64,000 bases of DNA from Staphylococcus capitis subsp. capitis (lineage in GTDB: Bacteria; Bacillota; Bacilli; Staphylococcales; Staphylococcaceae). Location of the stretch: positions 1,364,001 to 1,428,000 of the forward strand of contig NZ_CP145263.1 of the NCBI RefSeq assembly GCF_040739495.1, in the 5' to 3' direction. Both the position numbers and the translations under genes were made by a program. Shown here one piece after another: positions 41,079-51,496 of this stretch. The notes under the pieces are model-generated. The model did not search any database, was not told the origin of the DNA, and saw only the letters and a program-made list of their open reading frames with translations. The stretch's first letter is position 1; every line of letters begins with the position of its first letter.

Positions 41079-42480
41079 GGAGTAACCTCCAATAAACTCT
41101 TTGCTTTCAGTTTAGTTTCTTCAAGTTCTTTTTCAGGTATAGAATCGTAAACTACAACACAACCTGCCTCAATGTTGACTTGTTTATCATCTATGAGCAT
41201 AGTACGTATAGCAAGTGCGAAATCTAAATTATGATTACAATTGATGTAGCCAACTCCCCCACTATAAATCCCTCTCTTAAAGGGATACGCTTCATAAATT
41301 CTTTGAATAGCTCTTAACCTCGGTGCTCCCGAAACTGTGCCTGTAGGTAATAAACTTGCAATAACGCTCATTGGCGATAAATTATCTTTTAATTCACCTA
41401 CGACTTCACTCACGATATGCATAACATGTTCATATTTCTCAATTTCCATTAATTTTGTGATTTTGGAAGTTCCTATTTTGCTAATCCTATGAATATCATT
41501 TCTCCCTAAATCTACTAGCATGCTATGTTCACTTCTCTCTTTTTCATCATTAAGCAGAGCGTGGCTATTTTTCATATCTTCATCTTTATTAGCGCCACGT
41601 TTAGTAGTTCCAGCTATCGGATTGGTATAAACAAGCCCATCTTTCACTTTCACGAAACTTTCAGGTGAACTACCTACAACTATTGGAATACTTTTATTCA
41701 AATAATACATATATGGACTAGGATTTTGTCTCTTTAATTTTTGATAAAGTTGAAAACTTAATTGTTGTAAATGAGCTGCAAAATGATGCTTATAAAAATA
41801 TATTCTTGATGGTACAACTTGGAACATATCTCCTTCAGCTATTTTCCTTTTTAATTCTGTTATTATCTGTAAAAATTCTTTTTCTCTTATATTAGTCTTA
41901 ATTTGACGTTCAGCTATTTCCAACTCTATTTTTTCATAAGCTAAATTGATGTTCTTTAAATCATCAATTCTTTGGTTAACTTTGGCTTCCAACTGAGATT
42001 TAGAAGTATCTGAAAATAAATTTGTAGAAACCACATACAATTCATCTTTATAGTGGTCAAAAACATAAGTATCTTCTACTAGATAAAAATTAACGTCATG
42101 ATCCCTATGGTTATCTAGTTCAATTTCTTGAAGTTTAGGAAACTCATGTCTAACAAAATCAAAACTACATGTTCCAATAAAACCTGAAATAAATGGTAAA
42201 TGCTTTAATTGCTCATCTTCAATCCTTGCATAATACTTATTAACTAAATTTTTAAATAATCGTAAGGGTGTTCATTCACTACTTTACTTTCTTCTTTTGT
42301 TTTAATATTCAATTGATTATCATCAAGAGTAACTGAACCGTAGTCTTCTAAAACAACTATGGAATACCTTCCTTTTAATTTGTCTTGATTTGTACTTTCA
42401 AATATTATTTTTGTTTCTCCTAATTGTGCTAAAGCTTCAGGAGTCATCAGCGCATTTAGCTTTTTATAAACTACATCCAT
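41075..42480 (-). pseudogene. trpE: Anthranilate synthase component I, frameshifted
   Basis: The ATG at 42480 follows AAAAGGAG and opens MDVVYKKLNALMT, running to EHPYDYLK and a premature TAG just after a run of five A (42249-42253 in plus coordinates). With one extra A the frame continues as NLVNKYYARIEDEQ and on through FIGTCSFDFVRHEF to the catalytic domain, with DLGRNDIHRI and PTGTVSGAPRLRA, ending at 41075. The repaired protein has about 468 residues, the normal size. As read, translation stops after about 77 residues, so anthranilate synthesis would fail and the cell would need tryptophan. A homopolymer sequencing error is a real alternative. Confidence 0.9.
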
Positions 42481-42499
42481 ATTTATTCTCCTTTTCATT

Positions 42500-42534
42500 A
42501 AAAAAATCAGCCTCCTTGTGAAAAAGGACGCTGA
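42500..42534 (-). terminator. Terminator of T-box 2
   Basis: TCAGC(G)TCCTT pairs with AAGGA(G)GCTGA, one mismatch, followed by seven T. It lies immediately before the trpE ribosome site and competes with the antiterminator formed by the T-box sequence. Confidence 0.88.
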
Positions 42535-42536
42535 CG

Positions 42537-42690
42537 CGCGGTACCACCTTATTTAGCCGAATATTAAAAATATTCTGAACTCACTCTACATACTTATTTT
42601 TTTATTCCGCAAAACCCAACTTCTTTAAAGTAGGTGTTAGTTTACATCAACCACTAACTTTCTGTCACTACCTCATCTTTAAGTACTACA
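42537..42690 (-). promoter_or_regulatory. trp T-box 2: Tryptophan T-box 2
   Basis: This is a second complete T-box leader. It has GGTTGATGTAAACTAAC (AG-box/GNUG region), a specifier region GAAGTTGGG with the TGG codon (42616-42618), and the T-box AAGGTGGTACCGCG (42537-42550). Uncharged tRNA-Trp should stabilise the antiterminator and permit trpE transcription. Confidence 0.9.
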
Positions 42691-42698
42691 TTTTGCTT

Positions 42699-42751
42699 AA
42701 AAAAACACCACAATAACACTCATCTCTCAATAAGGACGCGTTACCGTGGTG
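42699..42751 (-). terminator. Terminator of T-box 1
   Basis: CACCACGGTAAC pairs with GTTATTGTGGTG over 12 bp (two G-U pairs), then seven T. Its 5' arm is part of the T-box sequence, so it is mutually exclusive with the antiterminator. Confidence 0.88.
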
Positions 42752-42905
42752 CCACCTTAGTTAACAAATTTATTTGTTCACTTTTAAATTATTCAATTAT
42801 GATTTGAAAGCCCACTTCGTTTACTGCATCGTGCTAATTTACATCAACCATTAGCTTTCTTAATGCTACAAATTGCAATAACTACTTATCTGTTCAAATT
42901 GTCTA
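42744..42905 (-). promoter_or_regulatory. trp T-box 1: Tryptophan T-box 1
   Basis: This is the first T-box leader after the promoter. It has GGTTGATGTAAATTAGC, a specifier region GAAGTGGGC with TGG at 42812-42814, and the T-box AAGGTGGCACCACGG (42744-42758). The two leaders are similar to each other and act in series, giving tighter control by uncharged tRNA-Trp. Confidence 0.9.
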
Positions 42906-42924
42906 ACTTTTCTAACAATTCAGT

Positions 42925-42953
42925 ATCATACATTTTAGAGTTAACTTTGTCAA
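42925..42953 (-). promoter_or_regulatory. Sigma-A promoter of the trp operon
   Basis: On the minus strand, a perfect TTGACA and TATGAT are 17 bp apart, with the start expected near 42918. It begins 16 bp past the M42 peptidase stop. Confidence 0.88.
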
Positions 42954-42968
42954 TATAAATTTACACTT

Positions 42969-44003
42969 TTATTCATTGATGGGTGATAAACAATAAGCAT
43001 AAAGTAAATCTTGAGTGGCATTAATTGAATCTATATGCGTTCTCTCCATCGCATGCGAAGATTCAATACCTGCTCCGAATAAACCATGACGAATATCAGC
43101 ACCAGCTTTCAAAGCTGCTGAGGCATCTGAAATATAATATGGATAAATATCAACTTTATACGGAATCTCGTTAATTTTACAAAGGTTAACGAGATGATTT
43201 TTTAATGCTTTATGATATGGACCAGATCCATCTTTTGCGCAAATTGAAACAGTGTGCTCATCAGAATTTTGACCATCTCCAAGCGCTCCCATATCTAAAG
43301 CTATAAATTCGACTATATCTTCAGAAATGCTTGAATTTGCGCCATACCCTATTTCTTCGTTGTTAGAAATATAAAATTGTGTTGAGTGTGGTAATTCCGT
43401 ACCTTCGTTTTTAAGTTTTTTTAAAAGTTCTAGAATCATTCCGACACTCGCTTTATCATCTAGATGTCTAGACTTAATAAATCCTGATTGAGTGATAACT
43501 GTTCTAGGATCAAATGATATAAAATCACCCACTTCTATGCCTAAATCTCTTGTTTCTTGAGCGTTATGAGTTATTTCATCAATTCGTACTTCCATATGTT
43601 CTTGATCTCTTGGAATATTGTGATTATCTTTGTAAACATGGACACTTGTTTCATGTAGACAAATAGTTCCTGAGAACAATTGACCATTTTGAGTTTGAAT
43701 TTCACAATACTCTCCCTCTATAGCATTAAAGTGAAATCCACCTATTAAATCTAACGCTAATCTACCATTTTCTTTAATCTCTTTAACCATTGCTCCCAAT
43801 GTATCCACGTGTGCAGTTATACAACGCTTTTCGTTTTTATTTATACCATCAACTGTAATAAGGAGTCCGCCTTTATTAGTAACTACTGTAGGATAACCTA
43901 GTTCTTCAACATAGTTTTTAACATAATTAATCGCTTCATCAGCATTACCAGATGGACTGCTAATTTCAGTTAACGTTTTTATAGTTTCTAAAATTCCAGT
44001 CAT
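42969..44003 (-). CDS. M42-family metal aminopeptidase
   Basis: This 344-residue enzyme of the FrvX/PepA/glutamyl-aminopeptidase family has metal ligands in AHVDT (near residue 69), HLDDK (near 178) and NNEEIG (near 210). These proteins form large cytoplasmic tetrahedral particles that trim peptides. The ATG follows AAAGGGGGA. Its end is only 16 bp from the trp promoter, and no terminator is seen between them. The substrate is unknown. Confidence 0.88.
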   Translation of the reverse strand: MTGILETIKTLTEISSPSGNADEAINYVKNYVEELGYPTVVTNKGGLLITVDGINKNEKRCITAHVDTLGAMVKEIKENGRLALDLIGGFHFNAIEGEYCEIQTQNGQLFSGTICLHETSVHVYKDNHNIPRDQEHMEVRIDEITHNAQETRDLGIEVGDFISFDPRTVITQSGFIKSRHLDDKASVGMILELLKKLKNEGTELPHSTQFYISNNEEIGYGANSSISEDIVEFIALDMGALGDGQNSDEHTVSICAKDGSGPYHKALKNHLVNLCKINEIPYKVDIYPYYISDASAALKAGADIRHGLFGAGIESSHAMERTHIDSINATQDLLYAYCLSPINE

Positions 44004-44157
44004 ATTATCCCCCTTTTACAACTTAAATTACTTTTATTTTAAACTAAATCTTCCTCATACTCTAACAATTATGAATAATTATTTAGAGTATTGCTTACTT
44101 CTCTTCTCTCATTTACAATGATACTATTCTGAATATTTCGAAATAAGGTGATTGTTA

Positions 44158-45249
44158 ATGCAACACATATTATTTGTTGGTCTTGGTCTTATTGGTGGTA
44201 GTTTAGCTAGTAATTTAAAATATTATAATTCAGATATAACAATTATGGCTTTTGATGCTAACGAAACTCAGCTAGATAAAGCGTTGTCCATTGGTATAAT
44301 TTATAAAAAAATAGCTGATTATAAAACGGCAATTGAACAAGCTGATGTGATTGTTTATGCTACGCCTGTTGAACAAACTATTAAGTATCTATCAAAGCTA
44401 CCTAATTATAATACTAAGCCTCATTTGATAGTAACCGATACTGGAAGTACTAAATCTACAATTCAAACTTTTGAAAAGCAATTATTGGACAGTAATATTC
44501 ATTTAGTTGGCGGTCATCCTATGGCAGGTAGCCACAAATCTGGAGTATTAAACTCTAAAAAACATTTATTCGAAAATGCCTATTACATTCTCGTATTTAA
44601 TGAAAAAGAAAATCAAGAAGCAGCTGATTATTTACAAAACTTATTTAAACATACTTTAGCTAAGTTTATTACAACAAGTGCAGATGAACATGATTTTGTA
44701 ACTGGTATAGTCAGTCATGTACCTCATATTATTGCATCTAGTTTAGTGCACTTAAGTGCCACTCATGTTGATAAGCACGCATTAGTAGAAAAATTGGCTG
44801 CTGGAGGCTTCAGAGATATCACTCGAATTGCTAGTAGTAATGCTCAAATGTGGAAAGATATCATTTTAAATAATCAAACACATATTTTGTCTTTATTAAG
44901 TGAGCTGAAAAATCAAATTACAACCATTGAAAATATGATACATTCTCACAATGACGAAAACATTTACGATTTCTTTGCTAAAGCTAAAAACTATCGAGAT
45001 CATCTCCCCGCTAAACAACGAGGAGCACTCTCTGTGGCGTATGATCTATATGTAGATATTCCGGATAAACCGGGTATGATAAGTAAAGTTACACATATCT
45101 TATGTTTACATAATATTTCTATAAGAAACCTTAAAATTTTAGAAGTACGTGAAGATATTTATGGTGCATTACAAATAAGCTTCAAAAACCCTGAAGATCG
45201 AGAACGTGGTATCAAAGCTTTAAAGAACTTCGATACTTATATTGAATAA
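44158..45249 (+). CDS. tyrA: Prephenate dehydrogenase
   Basis: This 363-residue enzyme of tyrosine synthesis has an N-terminal NAD-binding [10 protein letters not shown], the active-site HPMAGSH near residue 123 and a C-terminal ACT-like domain (about 290-360, [13 protein letters not shown]) for feedback by tyrosine. The start is the ATG at 44158 after AAGGTG; a TTG two codons earlier is less likely. It is a single gene, divergent from the M42 gene and near trp but not in its operon. Confidence 0.94.
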   Translation: MQHILFVGLGLIGGSLASNLKYYNSDITIMAFDANETQLDKALSIGIIYKKIADYKTAIEQADVIVYATPVEQTIKYLSKLPNYNTKPHLIVTDTGSTKSTIQTFEKQLLDSNIHLVGGHPMAGSHKSGVLNSKKHLFENAYYILVFNEKENQEAADYLQNLFKHTLAKFITTSADEHDFVTGIVSHVPHIIASSLVHLSATHVDKHALVEKLAAGGFRDITRIASSNAQMWKDIILNNQTHILSLLSELKNQITTIENMIHSHNDENIYDFFAKAKNYRDHLPAKQRGALSVAYDLYVDIPDKPGMISKVTHILCLHNISIRNLKILEVREDIYGALQISFKNPEDRERGIKALKNFDTYIE

Positions 45250-45253
45250 TTTA

Positions 45254-45303
45254 AATCCCCTAAAGTGTGACAAATAACATGTCGTTCACCGCTTTAGGGG
45301 ATT
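45254..45303. terminator. Bidirectional terminator between tyrA and the Y-family polymerase gene
   Basis: A 12-bp perfect stem (AATCCCCTAAAG with CTTTAGGGGATT) lies between convergent genes. Confidence 0.88.
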
Positions 45304-45329
45304 ATCTCTGAATTTTTAACGTTAATCAT

Positions 45330-46592
45330 CTACATTTTGTGACCAGCCATAAGTCCTAATCGACCATGCTTAGTCCCTGCTTCAGTATAAGATGTCGCTT
45401 TAGAAACGATACCTCTGCCATATTTTAAGTGTAAATGGTCAATTGTTTTAGCTAGTTTTTCATCTCGCTTACGCTCATACTCATCAATAAATAAATTTAA
45501 CTGACGATCTTGTTCATCTACAAACTGTGTTAAAGATACACTTAGCGTCCTATACAACGCATTTTTATCACATAATCGATTCGCAAAATAATTAATCACT
45601 TTAAAAATATCTCTTTCTAAATTTGTAGGATCTTCTAGCGTGTACTGCTTATGTACACCGCCATCATCAGCATAACCAAAGGAAAAATGTATCGTACGTG
45701 CTAATTTTTTCTGTGCTCTTAATCTACTTGCTACATCTTCAATGAGTTCTTGCATGACTACTTTTGATTCCTCAAATCGATAATCTCTCATCAAAATTTG
45801 GCTTTTACATATTGAAGGATTTGTTACTTTATATTTTTCTCTTACTTTACTTTGATCAATACCGTTAGCATGTAAATGCATATCTACACCTAAAATACCA
45901 AAATCTCTTTTTAAATAGCGATACGGATATTGGGCTAAATCCCCAATTGTAAATATTCCTCGCTTATTTAATTTCGCTTCAGTGCGTTTATTAATACCCC
46001 AGAAATCTCTTAATGGTTGAATAGGCCATAACTTGTTAGGCACATCTTGATATCGCCATTCTGCAATTCCATCTTCTGTATGTTTTGCTTCTATATCCAT
46101 TGCTATTTTGCTCAATAACATATTAGATCCTATACCAACAGTACAATGAATACCTGTTTCTTCTAATATTTCTTTTTTTAATCGTTCGCAAAACGCATAA
46201 ACTGTAGAACTAAATCTATGATAGCTATCAGTAACATCCATAAAAAATTCGTCAATACTATATTGATGTAAGTCTTCAGGTGGCACGTAACGTAATGCAA
46301 TTTTTGAAATAGCAACAGAAACATTTAAATACTTTCTCATACTTGGATTAATAATATAAATATCATTTCGATGTGGTATTTCAAAAAGTCTAGATCCAGT
46401 TTTTATACCTATTTCTTTCAATTTTGGTGTAGCAGCTAACACTACTGACCCCTGTCTTTTCGTATCAGCTACTACTGCTAGCTTGGTTTCTAAAGGATCT
46501 AAGCCCTTTTCCATACATGAAACACTCGCAAAAAAGCTCTTCTGATCAATGCATAATACATCTCTATCCTCTAATAGATTATAGTCATACAT
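45330..46592 (-). CDS. Y-family DNA polymerase, UmuC/UvrX type
   Basis: This 420-residue translesion polymerase has the catalytic carboxylates in CIDQKSFFASV near residue 15 and in YSIDEFFMD near 110. A helix-hairpin-helix thumb and a C-terminal little-finger domain follow. It belongs to the UmuC-like branch (B. subtilis YqjW/UvrX), not DinB. The start is the ATG at 46592 after GGGAGG; longer upstream codons overlap the promoter. Two LexA boxes in the promoter region put it in the SOS regulon, so it is expected to make error-prone bypass after DNA damage. Confidence 0.92.
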   Translation of the reverse strand: MYDYNLLEDRDVLCIDQKSFFASVSCMEKGLDPLETKLAVVADTKRQGSVVLAATPKLKEIGIKTGSRLFEIPHRNDIYIINPSMRKYLNVSVAISKIALRYVPPEDLHQYSIDEFFMDVTDSYHRFSSTVYAFCERLKKEILEETGIHCTVGIGSNMLLSKIAMDIEAKHTEDGIAEWRYQDVPNKLWPIQPLRDFWGINKRTEAKLNKRGIFTIGDLAQYPYRYLKRDFGILGVDMHLHANGIDQSKVREKYKVTNPSICKSQILMRDYRFEESKVVMQELIEDVASRLRAQKKLARTIHFSFGYADDGGVHKQYTLEDPTNLERDIFKVINYFANRLCDKNALYRTLSVSLTQFVDEQDRQLNLFIDEYERKRDEKLAKTIDHLHLKYGRGIVSKATSYTEAGTKHGRLGLMAGHKM

Positions 46593-46625
46593 AACTATGC
46601 CTCCCTTACAAAATATATTATATAC

Positions 46626-46666
46626 GAACACACGTTCTTATTCAATACAAACAAGAACGAATGTTC
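46626..46666 (-). promoter_or_regulatory. SOS promoter with two LexA boxes
   Basis: GAAC-N4-GTTC sites lie at 46626-46637 and 46655-46666, matching the Gram-positive LexA core (CGAACN4GTTCG). The gene-proximal box sits between a TTGAAT -35 and a TATAAT -10 spaced 17 bp (minus strand), so LexA binding would block RNA polymerase. Confidence 0.88.
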
Positions 46667-46745
46667 TATTTTATTTAAATCTCTACCATGAATTTCGTGA
46701 TATACTAAAGAAGACATTTCTATTTAATTAAGGAGGATGCATATT

Positions 46746-46931
46746 ATGCCAATCGTGAATGTAAAGTTATTAGAAGGACGCACAGATGAGCAATTAAAGG
46801 ATTTAGTTAGTGAAGTTACGCATGCAGTAGAAAAAACTACTGGAGCAAACAAAGAGGCCATCCACGTCGTAATCGAAGAAATGAAAAAGAGTCACTACGC
46901 AGTTGGTGGAGTAAGAAAGTCAGATCAATAA
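46746..46931 (+). CDS. 4-oxalocrotonate tautomerase family enzyme
   Basis: This 61-residue protein would expose Pro1 after Met removal (MPIVNVKLLEGR), the catalytic base of this superfamily. The basic residue in EGR is also conserved. Such proteins are small oligomers that tautomerise keto/enol acids; the natural substrate in staphylococci is unknown. The start is the ATG at 46746, 9 nt after AAGGAGG. It is divergent from the SOS polymerase. Confidence 0.9.
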   Translation: MPIVNVKLLEGRTDEQLKDLVSEVTHAVEKTTGANKEAIHVVIEEMKKSHYAVGGVRKSDQ

Positions 46932-46938
46932 AACGCAA

Positions 46939-46988
46939 AATCCCTGAAATGAAAGCAAATAATCATAAATGCTAACATCTCAGGGATT
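46939..46988. terminator. Bidirectional terminator between the tautomerase gene and msrR
   Basis: AATCCCTGA pairs with TCAGGGATT between convergent genes; T/A-rich flanks lie on both sides. Confidence 0.75.
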
Positions 46989-47030
46989 CAATTATTTTAT
47001 CACATATTTTATTTTCTCATCGTCTAAATT

Positions 47031-48017
47031 TTATTCATCAAAAAAGTCTTGAATCGCTTTTTTATTTTTTTCTTTATTAATTTGAAGCGCGCTACCATCA
47101 TTATTAGTATTTATATCTTGATACGTGTTTTTAACAGGGACAGTTAATGATTTAACATCTTTATCACCACGAATACCAAAGCTTAATCCAGTTTGGAAAA
47201 TAGCTGAATTAGGCATATCAGTATTAACATAACCTCTTAAAATACCTGCAACTTTTGGAAGTTTTGCAACAGTATTAAAATTCACTAACTCTTGTTTTAA
47301 AGTTTGCATAACTTGTTGTTGACGGCGAACACGCCCGAAATCTCCTTCAGCATCATGACGGAATCTCGCATAACCTAATAGCTCTTTACCATTTAATCTG
47401 TGATGACCTTTTTTCAATGAAACGCCTATATTTTCAGACATATCCTTCTCTACGTCTATAGGAACACCATTAGGTTCAAGTTCGTCAACCATTTTCTCAA
47501 ATCCAGTAAAATCTACAACCGCATAATATTCAGGATTTATACCTAAATTTTTATTAAGCGATTTTCTTAATAACTCAGGTCCACCAAGCGTGTATGCTGC
47601 ATTAATTTTATATTTATCATAACCAGGAATATCTGCGTAAATATCTCTCATAACAGACATCATTTTCATTTTTTTATTAACATAGTCGTATTGTACAACC
47701 ATAATTGAGTCCGTGCGAGATTTACCGCTTTGAGCTTTATCTGCTCCAAGAACTAATACAGATATTTTACCATCATTTTTAACGGCTCCATTAAATTTAT
47801 GCATCTTTACATCTTTAGCGTGCTCTTTTGCATACTTCATACCACTATTATACTGATGAGTGATATAAACAATTATTGTAATAAGAATGATGAGAATGAT
47901 TAAAATGATAAAAGGTAATTTGCGTAGTCCTTTTTTATTTCGTCGCCTAGAAGGTGTCGATGTTGTGCCAGTGTGACGTCGATACTCTGTTTCTCTATTA
48001 TCCTTCTGTTCTGTCAT
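47031..48017 (-). CDS. msrR: LytR-CpsA-Psr family protein MsrR
   Basis: This 328-residue protein has a short basic cytoplasmic N-terminus, one membrane helix (about 34-54) and an extracellular LCP domain with conserved Asp/Arg sites (for example [15 protein letters not shown] near 92-106 and [12 protein letters not shown] near 216). LCP proteins attach teichoic acids or other glycopolymers to peptidoglycan. The location beside msrA and the length match S. aureus MsrR, which influences methicillin and teicoplanin resistance. It is divergent from msrA. Confidence 0.9.
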   Translation of the reverse strand: MTEQKDNRETEYRRHTGTTSTPSRRRNKKGLRKLPFIILIILIILITIIVYITHQYNSGMKYAKEHAKDVKMHKFNGAVKNDGKISVLVLGADKAQSGKSRTDSIMVVQYDYVNKKMKMMSVMRDIYADIPGYDKYKINAAYTLGGPELLRKSLNKNLGINPEYYAVVDFTGFEKMVDELEPNGVPIDVEKDMSENIGVSLKKGHHRLNGKELLGYARFRHDAEGDFGRVRRQQQVMQTLKQELVNFNTVAKLPKVAGILRGYVNTDMPNSAIFQTGLSFGIRGDKDVKSLTVPVKNTYQDINTNNDGSALQINKEKNKKAIQDFFDE

Positions 48018-48153
48018 ATTTACCTACCTTATATCTTCAAAATTACATATCTATATACTATAATTAATATGTATTAACGTTATAGAAAAAGTATTCAAAT
48101 TGCAAGAGTTTTTTAAATAAATGGTACTACGGTCCAATGAAAGGATGTCATAA

Positions 48154-48657
48154 ATGAATATTAATACGGCATACTTTGCTGGTGGTTGTTTCTGGTGTAT
48201 GACCAAACCCTTCGATACATTTGATGGTATCGAAAAAGTAACTTCTGGTTATATGGGTGGACAAACGGAGAATCCAACGTACGAAGAAGTTAAAAGTGGT
48301 ACCACTGGTTATTATGAAACAGTAAAAATTGAATACGATGTGGCACTCTTTTCATATCATAAACTATTGGAAATATTTTTTTCAGTAATTGACCCACTGG
48401 ATGAAAATGGACAATTTCAAGATAGAGGTTCCCAATATCAAACAGCTATTTTTTACACTAATGAAGACCAAAAGAAATCTGCCGAATCATATATCGAAGC
48501 ACTTCAAGATAGTTTAAATGCAGATAAAGCAATAGCTACGAAAATCTTACCCGCTTCAACTTTCTACGAAGCTGAAGACTATCATCAAGATTTCTATAAA
48601 AAGAATCCCGAACGATATGCTAAAGAACAACAAGATAGAGCAAATTATTATAAATAA
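48154..48657 (+). CDS. msrA: Peptide methionine-S-sulfoxide reductase
   Basis: This 167-residue MsrA has the catalytic GCFWC motif (Cys12). It repairs oxidised methionine in proteins. It lacks a fused MsrB domain, and no msrB follows, so this is a stand-alone MsrA copy of the type staphylococci carry beside msrR. The ATG has AAAGGATG upstream. Confidence 0.94.
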   Translation: MNINTAYFAGGCFWCMTKPFDTFDGIEKVTSGYMGGQTENPTYEEVKSGTTGYYETVKIEYDVALFSYHKLLEIFFSVIDPLDENGQFQDRGSQYQTAIFYTNEDQKKSAESYIEALQDSLNADKAIATKILPASTFYEAEDYHQDFYKKNPERYAKEQQDRANYYK

Positions 48658-48667
48658 TGGATAGAAA

Positions 48668-48711
48668 AATAGCGATAGTACTGAGTCTTTACTTTCAGTA
48701 CTATCGCTATT
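48668..48711. terminator. Bidirectional terminator between msrA and mprF
   Basis: A very strong 17-bp stem (AATAGCGATAGTACTGA with its complement) has T-rich flanks on both strands, between convergent genes. Confidence 0.92.
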
Positions 48712-48715
48712 ATTT

Positions 48716-51238
48716 TTATTTATGTTGAATGACTCTCATCACTTTCAACATACTTTCCCATAGAGAACTATCTTTACGATAAACTAAAAATCTTGGTTCC
48801 CAGTTAGGGCTATACTTTTCTTTATAACGTCTTAAACCTTGGAAACGATATAATCCATTAAAATGTTCAAAGACTCGCCCTGCTAAACGCTCTCTTAAAT
48901 AAGAGTAATGTAATGTGCCTACATTAGAGAGTGTAGCCATTCCCATGTTAAAGGCTTTATATCCCTTTTCCTGACCCCATAATAACATGTGTAAATAAAG
49001 TCCATCCATCAGAGGTAAATCAAGTTCTGGCAACCATCGAATTAAATCGACAGATATAGCATCATTAAAATGCGTAGGCATTAAACTACAGAATGCAATC
49101 ATCTTACCATGTTCATCTCTCATTACACCTATAGGCGCTTTAGAAAGATATGGTTGTGTGAATTGACCTACAGAGAAATGCATTTCATTTCTACCATCTA
49201 ACCATCTATCACTCACATATTTGAGTTCATTAAAGAAATCTTGTGAGAATGGTGGTTCAATAATTTCAAAAGAAATATTTAAATCATCAAATTTATTTAA
49301 TGTCGCTCTAAAGCCACGACGTTTTTTACCTGAAGTTGTGAATGATGTTAAATCAATGATTGCTTCCTCACCCAGTTTGAAAAATTGATTCCCAAAATGA
49401 TGATAAAGAGGCATATAATTATCACTAACTTGATAGAAAATAATGTCATATCCTCTATATTCTGCGTATTGATAAAATGATTCTAACAATGATTCAAACG
49501 TATTTGCATCTCCTATAGGATCTCCTAATACAACTAATGCATTAGATTTATAACGATACATGAGGAATGCTTTTTCATTTTCATGAATAAAACAATCCTT
49601 ATCGCCACTATAAACAAGATGACTTAAGTAATTGCCACCATATTCATGAATAATGGCTTCACATACTGATAAATCTGTTGTTTGATGTGGACGGTCAAAT
49701 TTGTAATCAAACAACCATGCAATAAGGCCAACTATTATTATCACGATTAGAATAGTAACCCAGAAGTAATATCTCAATAATGATGTATCTACTTCAATGT
49801 GATAAATATCTAATGCATATAAAGTTTCAGCAATTAAAATATGATTTAGATATAAGACAATCACACTAAGTATCAGCATGAGAACTAATTTTCTAAATCG
49901 GAAAGGACGCTTGAGCACTTGAGCACGACGGTAAGCTAAAACTAATAAAACAAACATGACTACAAGCCAAGTTAATAATAAGAAAGATGCGTAAGTATAA
50001 ATTGTAGCTCCTGCAATTAAAATAATAGAAAGCATCGCATAGATAATCGCACGACGCCTCTGTTTAAAAATACCTCTCACATTTAAAATTAATAATAAAC
50101 AAGCACTCGTATGGATAGATAAAGTTAAATAATAAGCAAAGTGGTTTCCATCGTATAACCCATCATAAACAATCGTTAAATTATTAATGAAGAAAATAAT
50201 GCTTGTTAAAAATATTAAAATTGCGAGTGAAAATGAAGGTATTTTAGCTAAAATGTCTTTTTGATAAGACATTAAGAATGACGTAAAGTCTTTGGCAGGA
50301 ACATAATATTTCGAACCTTCAAGATATTTTTTAGCAGTTGTACCAAACTCAAAGGTAGATAAAATGAGTGCAATAATTACTGGAACAAAGTAATAAGCAA
50401 ATCGATAAAGAAGTAATGCTAGTAATATTCTTTCTTCTGAAACATCTAAAGATTTAAGTCCTAGTAAAACTACTAAATCAAAGGCACCAAATCCACCAGG
50501 AATAAAACTCACTAAGCCTGATAACGCCGCAATCACGAAAATACCAATAAACGTCATAAATGACACATGGATACCTACGATAAGTGCAGCAAAGTATAAC
50601 ACAGTAGCTGCCGCCATCCACTCAATACAAGATACAAGTGTACAATATACACCCATAAAACGATTAGACTTATCCGCTGGTTTAGCGATCGTATAAATGA
50701 TAAATACAGGTAAAAATAGTGCTACAACATATAAAATCCAGCGTACCCATGTGATTTTATCCAACATATGAGATGCGTTGAAAACGTGTAGAACAACTAA
50801 TATGGATAAGAGACTCAGTCCAGTGAGCATTGAAATTAATATAATCGAAATATAGTGTACAAGTTTCTTAATATCATCTGTATAATTTTTATAAACGAAG
50901 GCTCTAACTCCTGCGCCGATAAAGCCACTAAAACCTACGATAGCATTAAGCGCATTGATAATATAACTCACTCTTAATACTTTAGTCACCGACATATTAA
51001 GCTTTAATGATTTCACTAAAATAATATCATATAGCGATAAGAGGATGAGAGATGCGCCTCCACCTGCAAATAATAAAACTAGCCACAATCGATTTATTTT
51101 GCCAAATTGCATCAAAGTATCTTTAAAATTAATATGAGCTAATTCACGATACAACGTGAAGATGACAAAAATAAATAACGCTGTGGCGAAGATAAATTTT
51201 AAGATAGATAATAATTTACTTTTCACTTCTTGCGTCAT
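48716..51238 (-). CDS. mprF: MprF, phosphatidylglycerol lysyltransferase/flippase
   Basis: This 840-residue protein has about 14 membrane segments in residues 1-510, forming the flippase part. A cytoplasmic GNAT-like synthase domain (about 520-840) transfers lysine from Lys-tRNA to phosphatidylglycerol. The product, lysyl-PG, lowers negative surface charge and protects from cationic peptides and daptomycin. Length is full and no frame break was seen. The gene is single, with about 260 bp of upstream spacer in which I see only the AI-2E gene's terminator. Confidence 0.96.
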   Translation of the reverse strand: MTQEVKSKLLSILKFIFATALFIFVIFTLYRELAHINFKDTLMQFGKINRLWLVLLFAGGGASLILLSLYDIILVKSLKLNMSVTKVLRVSYIINALNAIVGFSGFIGAGVRAFVYKNYTDDIKKLVHYISIILISMLTGLSLLSILVVLHVFNASHMLDKITWVRWILYVVALFLPVFIIYTIAKPADKSNRFMGVYCTLVSCIEWMAAATVLYFAALIVGIHVSFMTFIGIFVIAALSGLVSFIPGGFGAFDLVVLLGLKSLDVSEERILLALLLYRFAYYFVPVIIALILSTFEFGTTAKKYLEGSKYYVPAKDFTSFLMSYQKDILAKIPSFSLAILIFLTSIIFFINNLTIVYDGLYDGNHFAYYLTLSIHTSACLLLILNVRGIFKQRRRAIIYAMLSIILIAGATIYTYASFLLLTWLVVMFVLLVLAYRRAQVLKRPFRFRKLVLMLILSVIVLYLNHILIAETLYALDIYHIEVDTSLLRYYFWVTILIVIIIVGLIAWLFDYKFDRPHQTTDLSVCEAIIHEYGGNYLSHLVYSGDKDCFIHENEKAFLMYRYKSNALVVLGDPIGDANTFESLLESFYQYAEYRGYDIIFYQVSDNYMPLYHHFGNQFFKLGEEAIIDLTSFTTSGKKRRGFRATLNKFDDLNISFEIIEPPFSQDFFNELKYVSDRWLDGRNEMHFSVGQFTQPYLSKAPIGVMRDEHGKMIAFCSLMPTHFNDAISVDLIRWLPELDLPLMDGLYLHMLLWGQEKGYKAFNMGMATLSNVGTLHYSYLRERLAGRVFEHFNGLYRFQGLRRYKEKYSPNWEPRFLVYRKDSSLWESMLKVMRVIQHK

Positions 51239-51460
51239 TTTTTCACTTCAATTCTAATTTAAATCTATTACATGACAAAAATATATCATAAAGAAAGGTT
51301 TTATAGAATATAAATTGATAGATAAATACCTAACATTATTGTAATGCTGATATCTTTTCTCTGACTTAGATAAATAGCGATAGCTTTCTTTAATCAGAAA
51401 TGCACGACAAAATTAGAGTTATTTATCTGATATCAAATTAAAATAATAAAGTTCATATGA

Positions 51461-51492
51461 AAAACCCCCTATAATTATAGGGGATTTTTAAA
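51461..51492 (-). terminator. Terminator of the AI-2E family gene
   Basis: The palindrome CCCCTATAATTATAGGGG is flanked by A-run and T-run, just past the stop of the gene at 51497. Confidence 0.88.
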
Positions 51493-51496
51493 AATA

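Noticed and set aside
42500..42960. Repeat pair as a duplicated gene or mobile-element end
   Set aside because: The two similar blocks are explained fully as tandem T-box leaders with specifiers and terminators.
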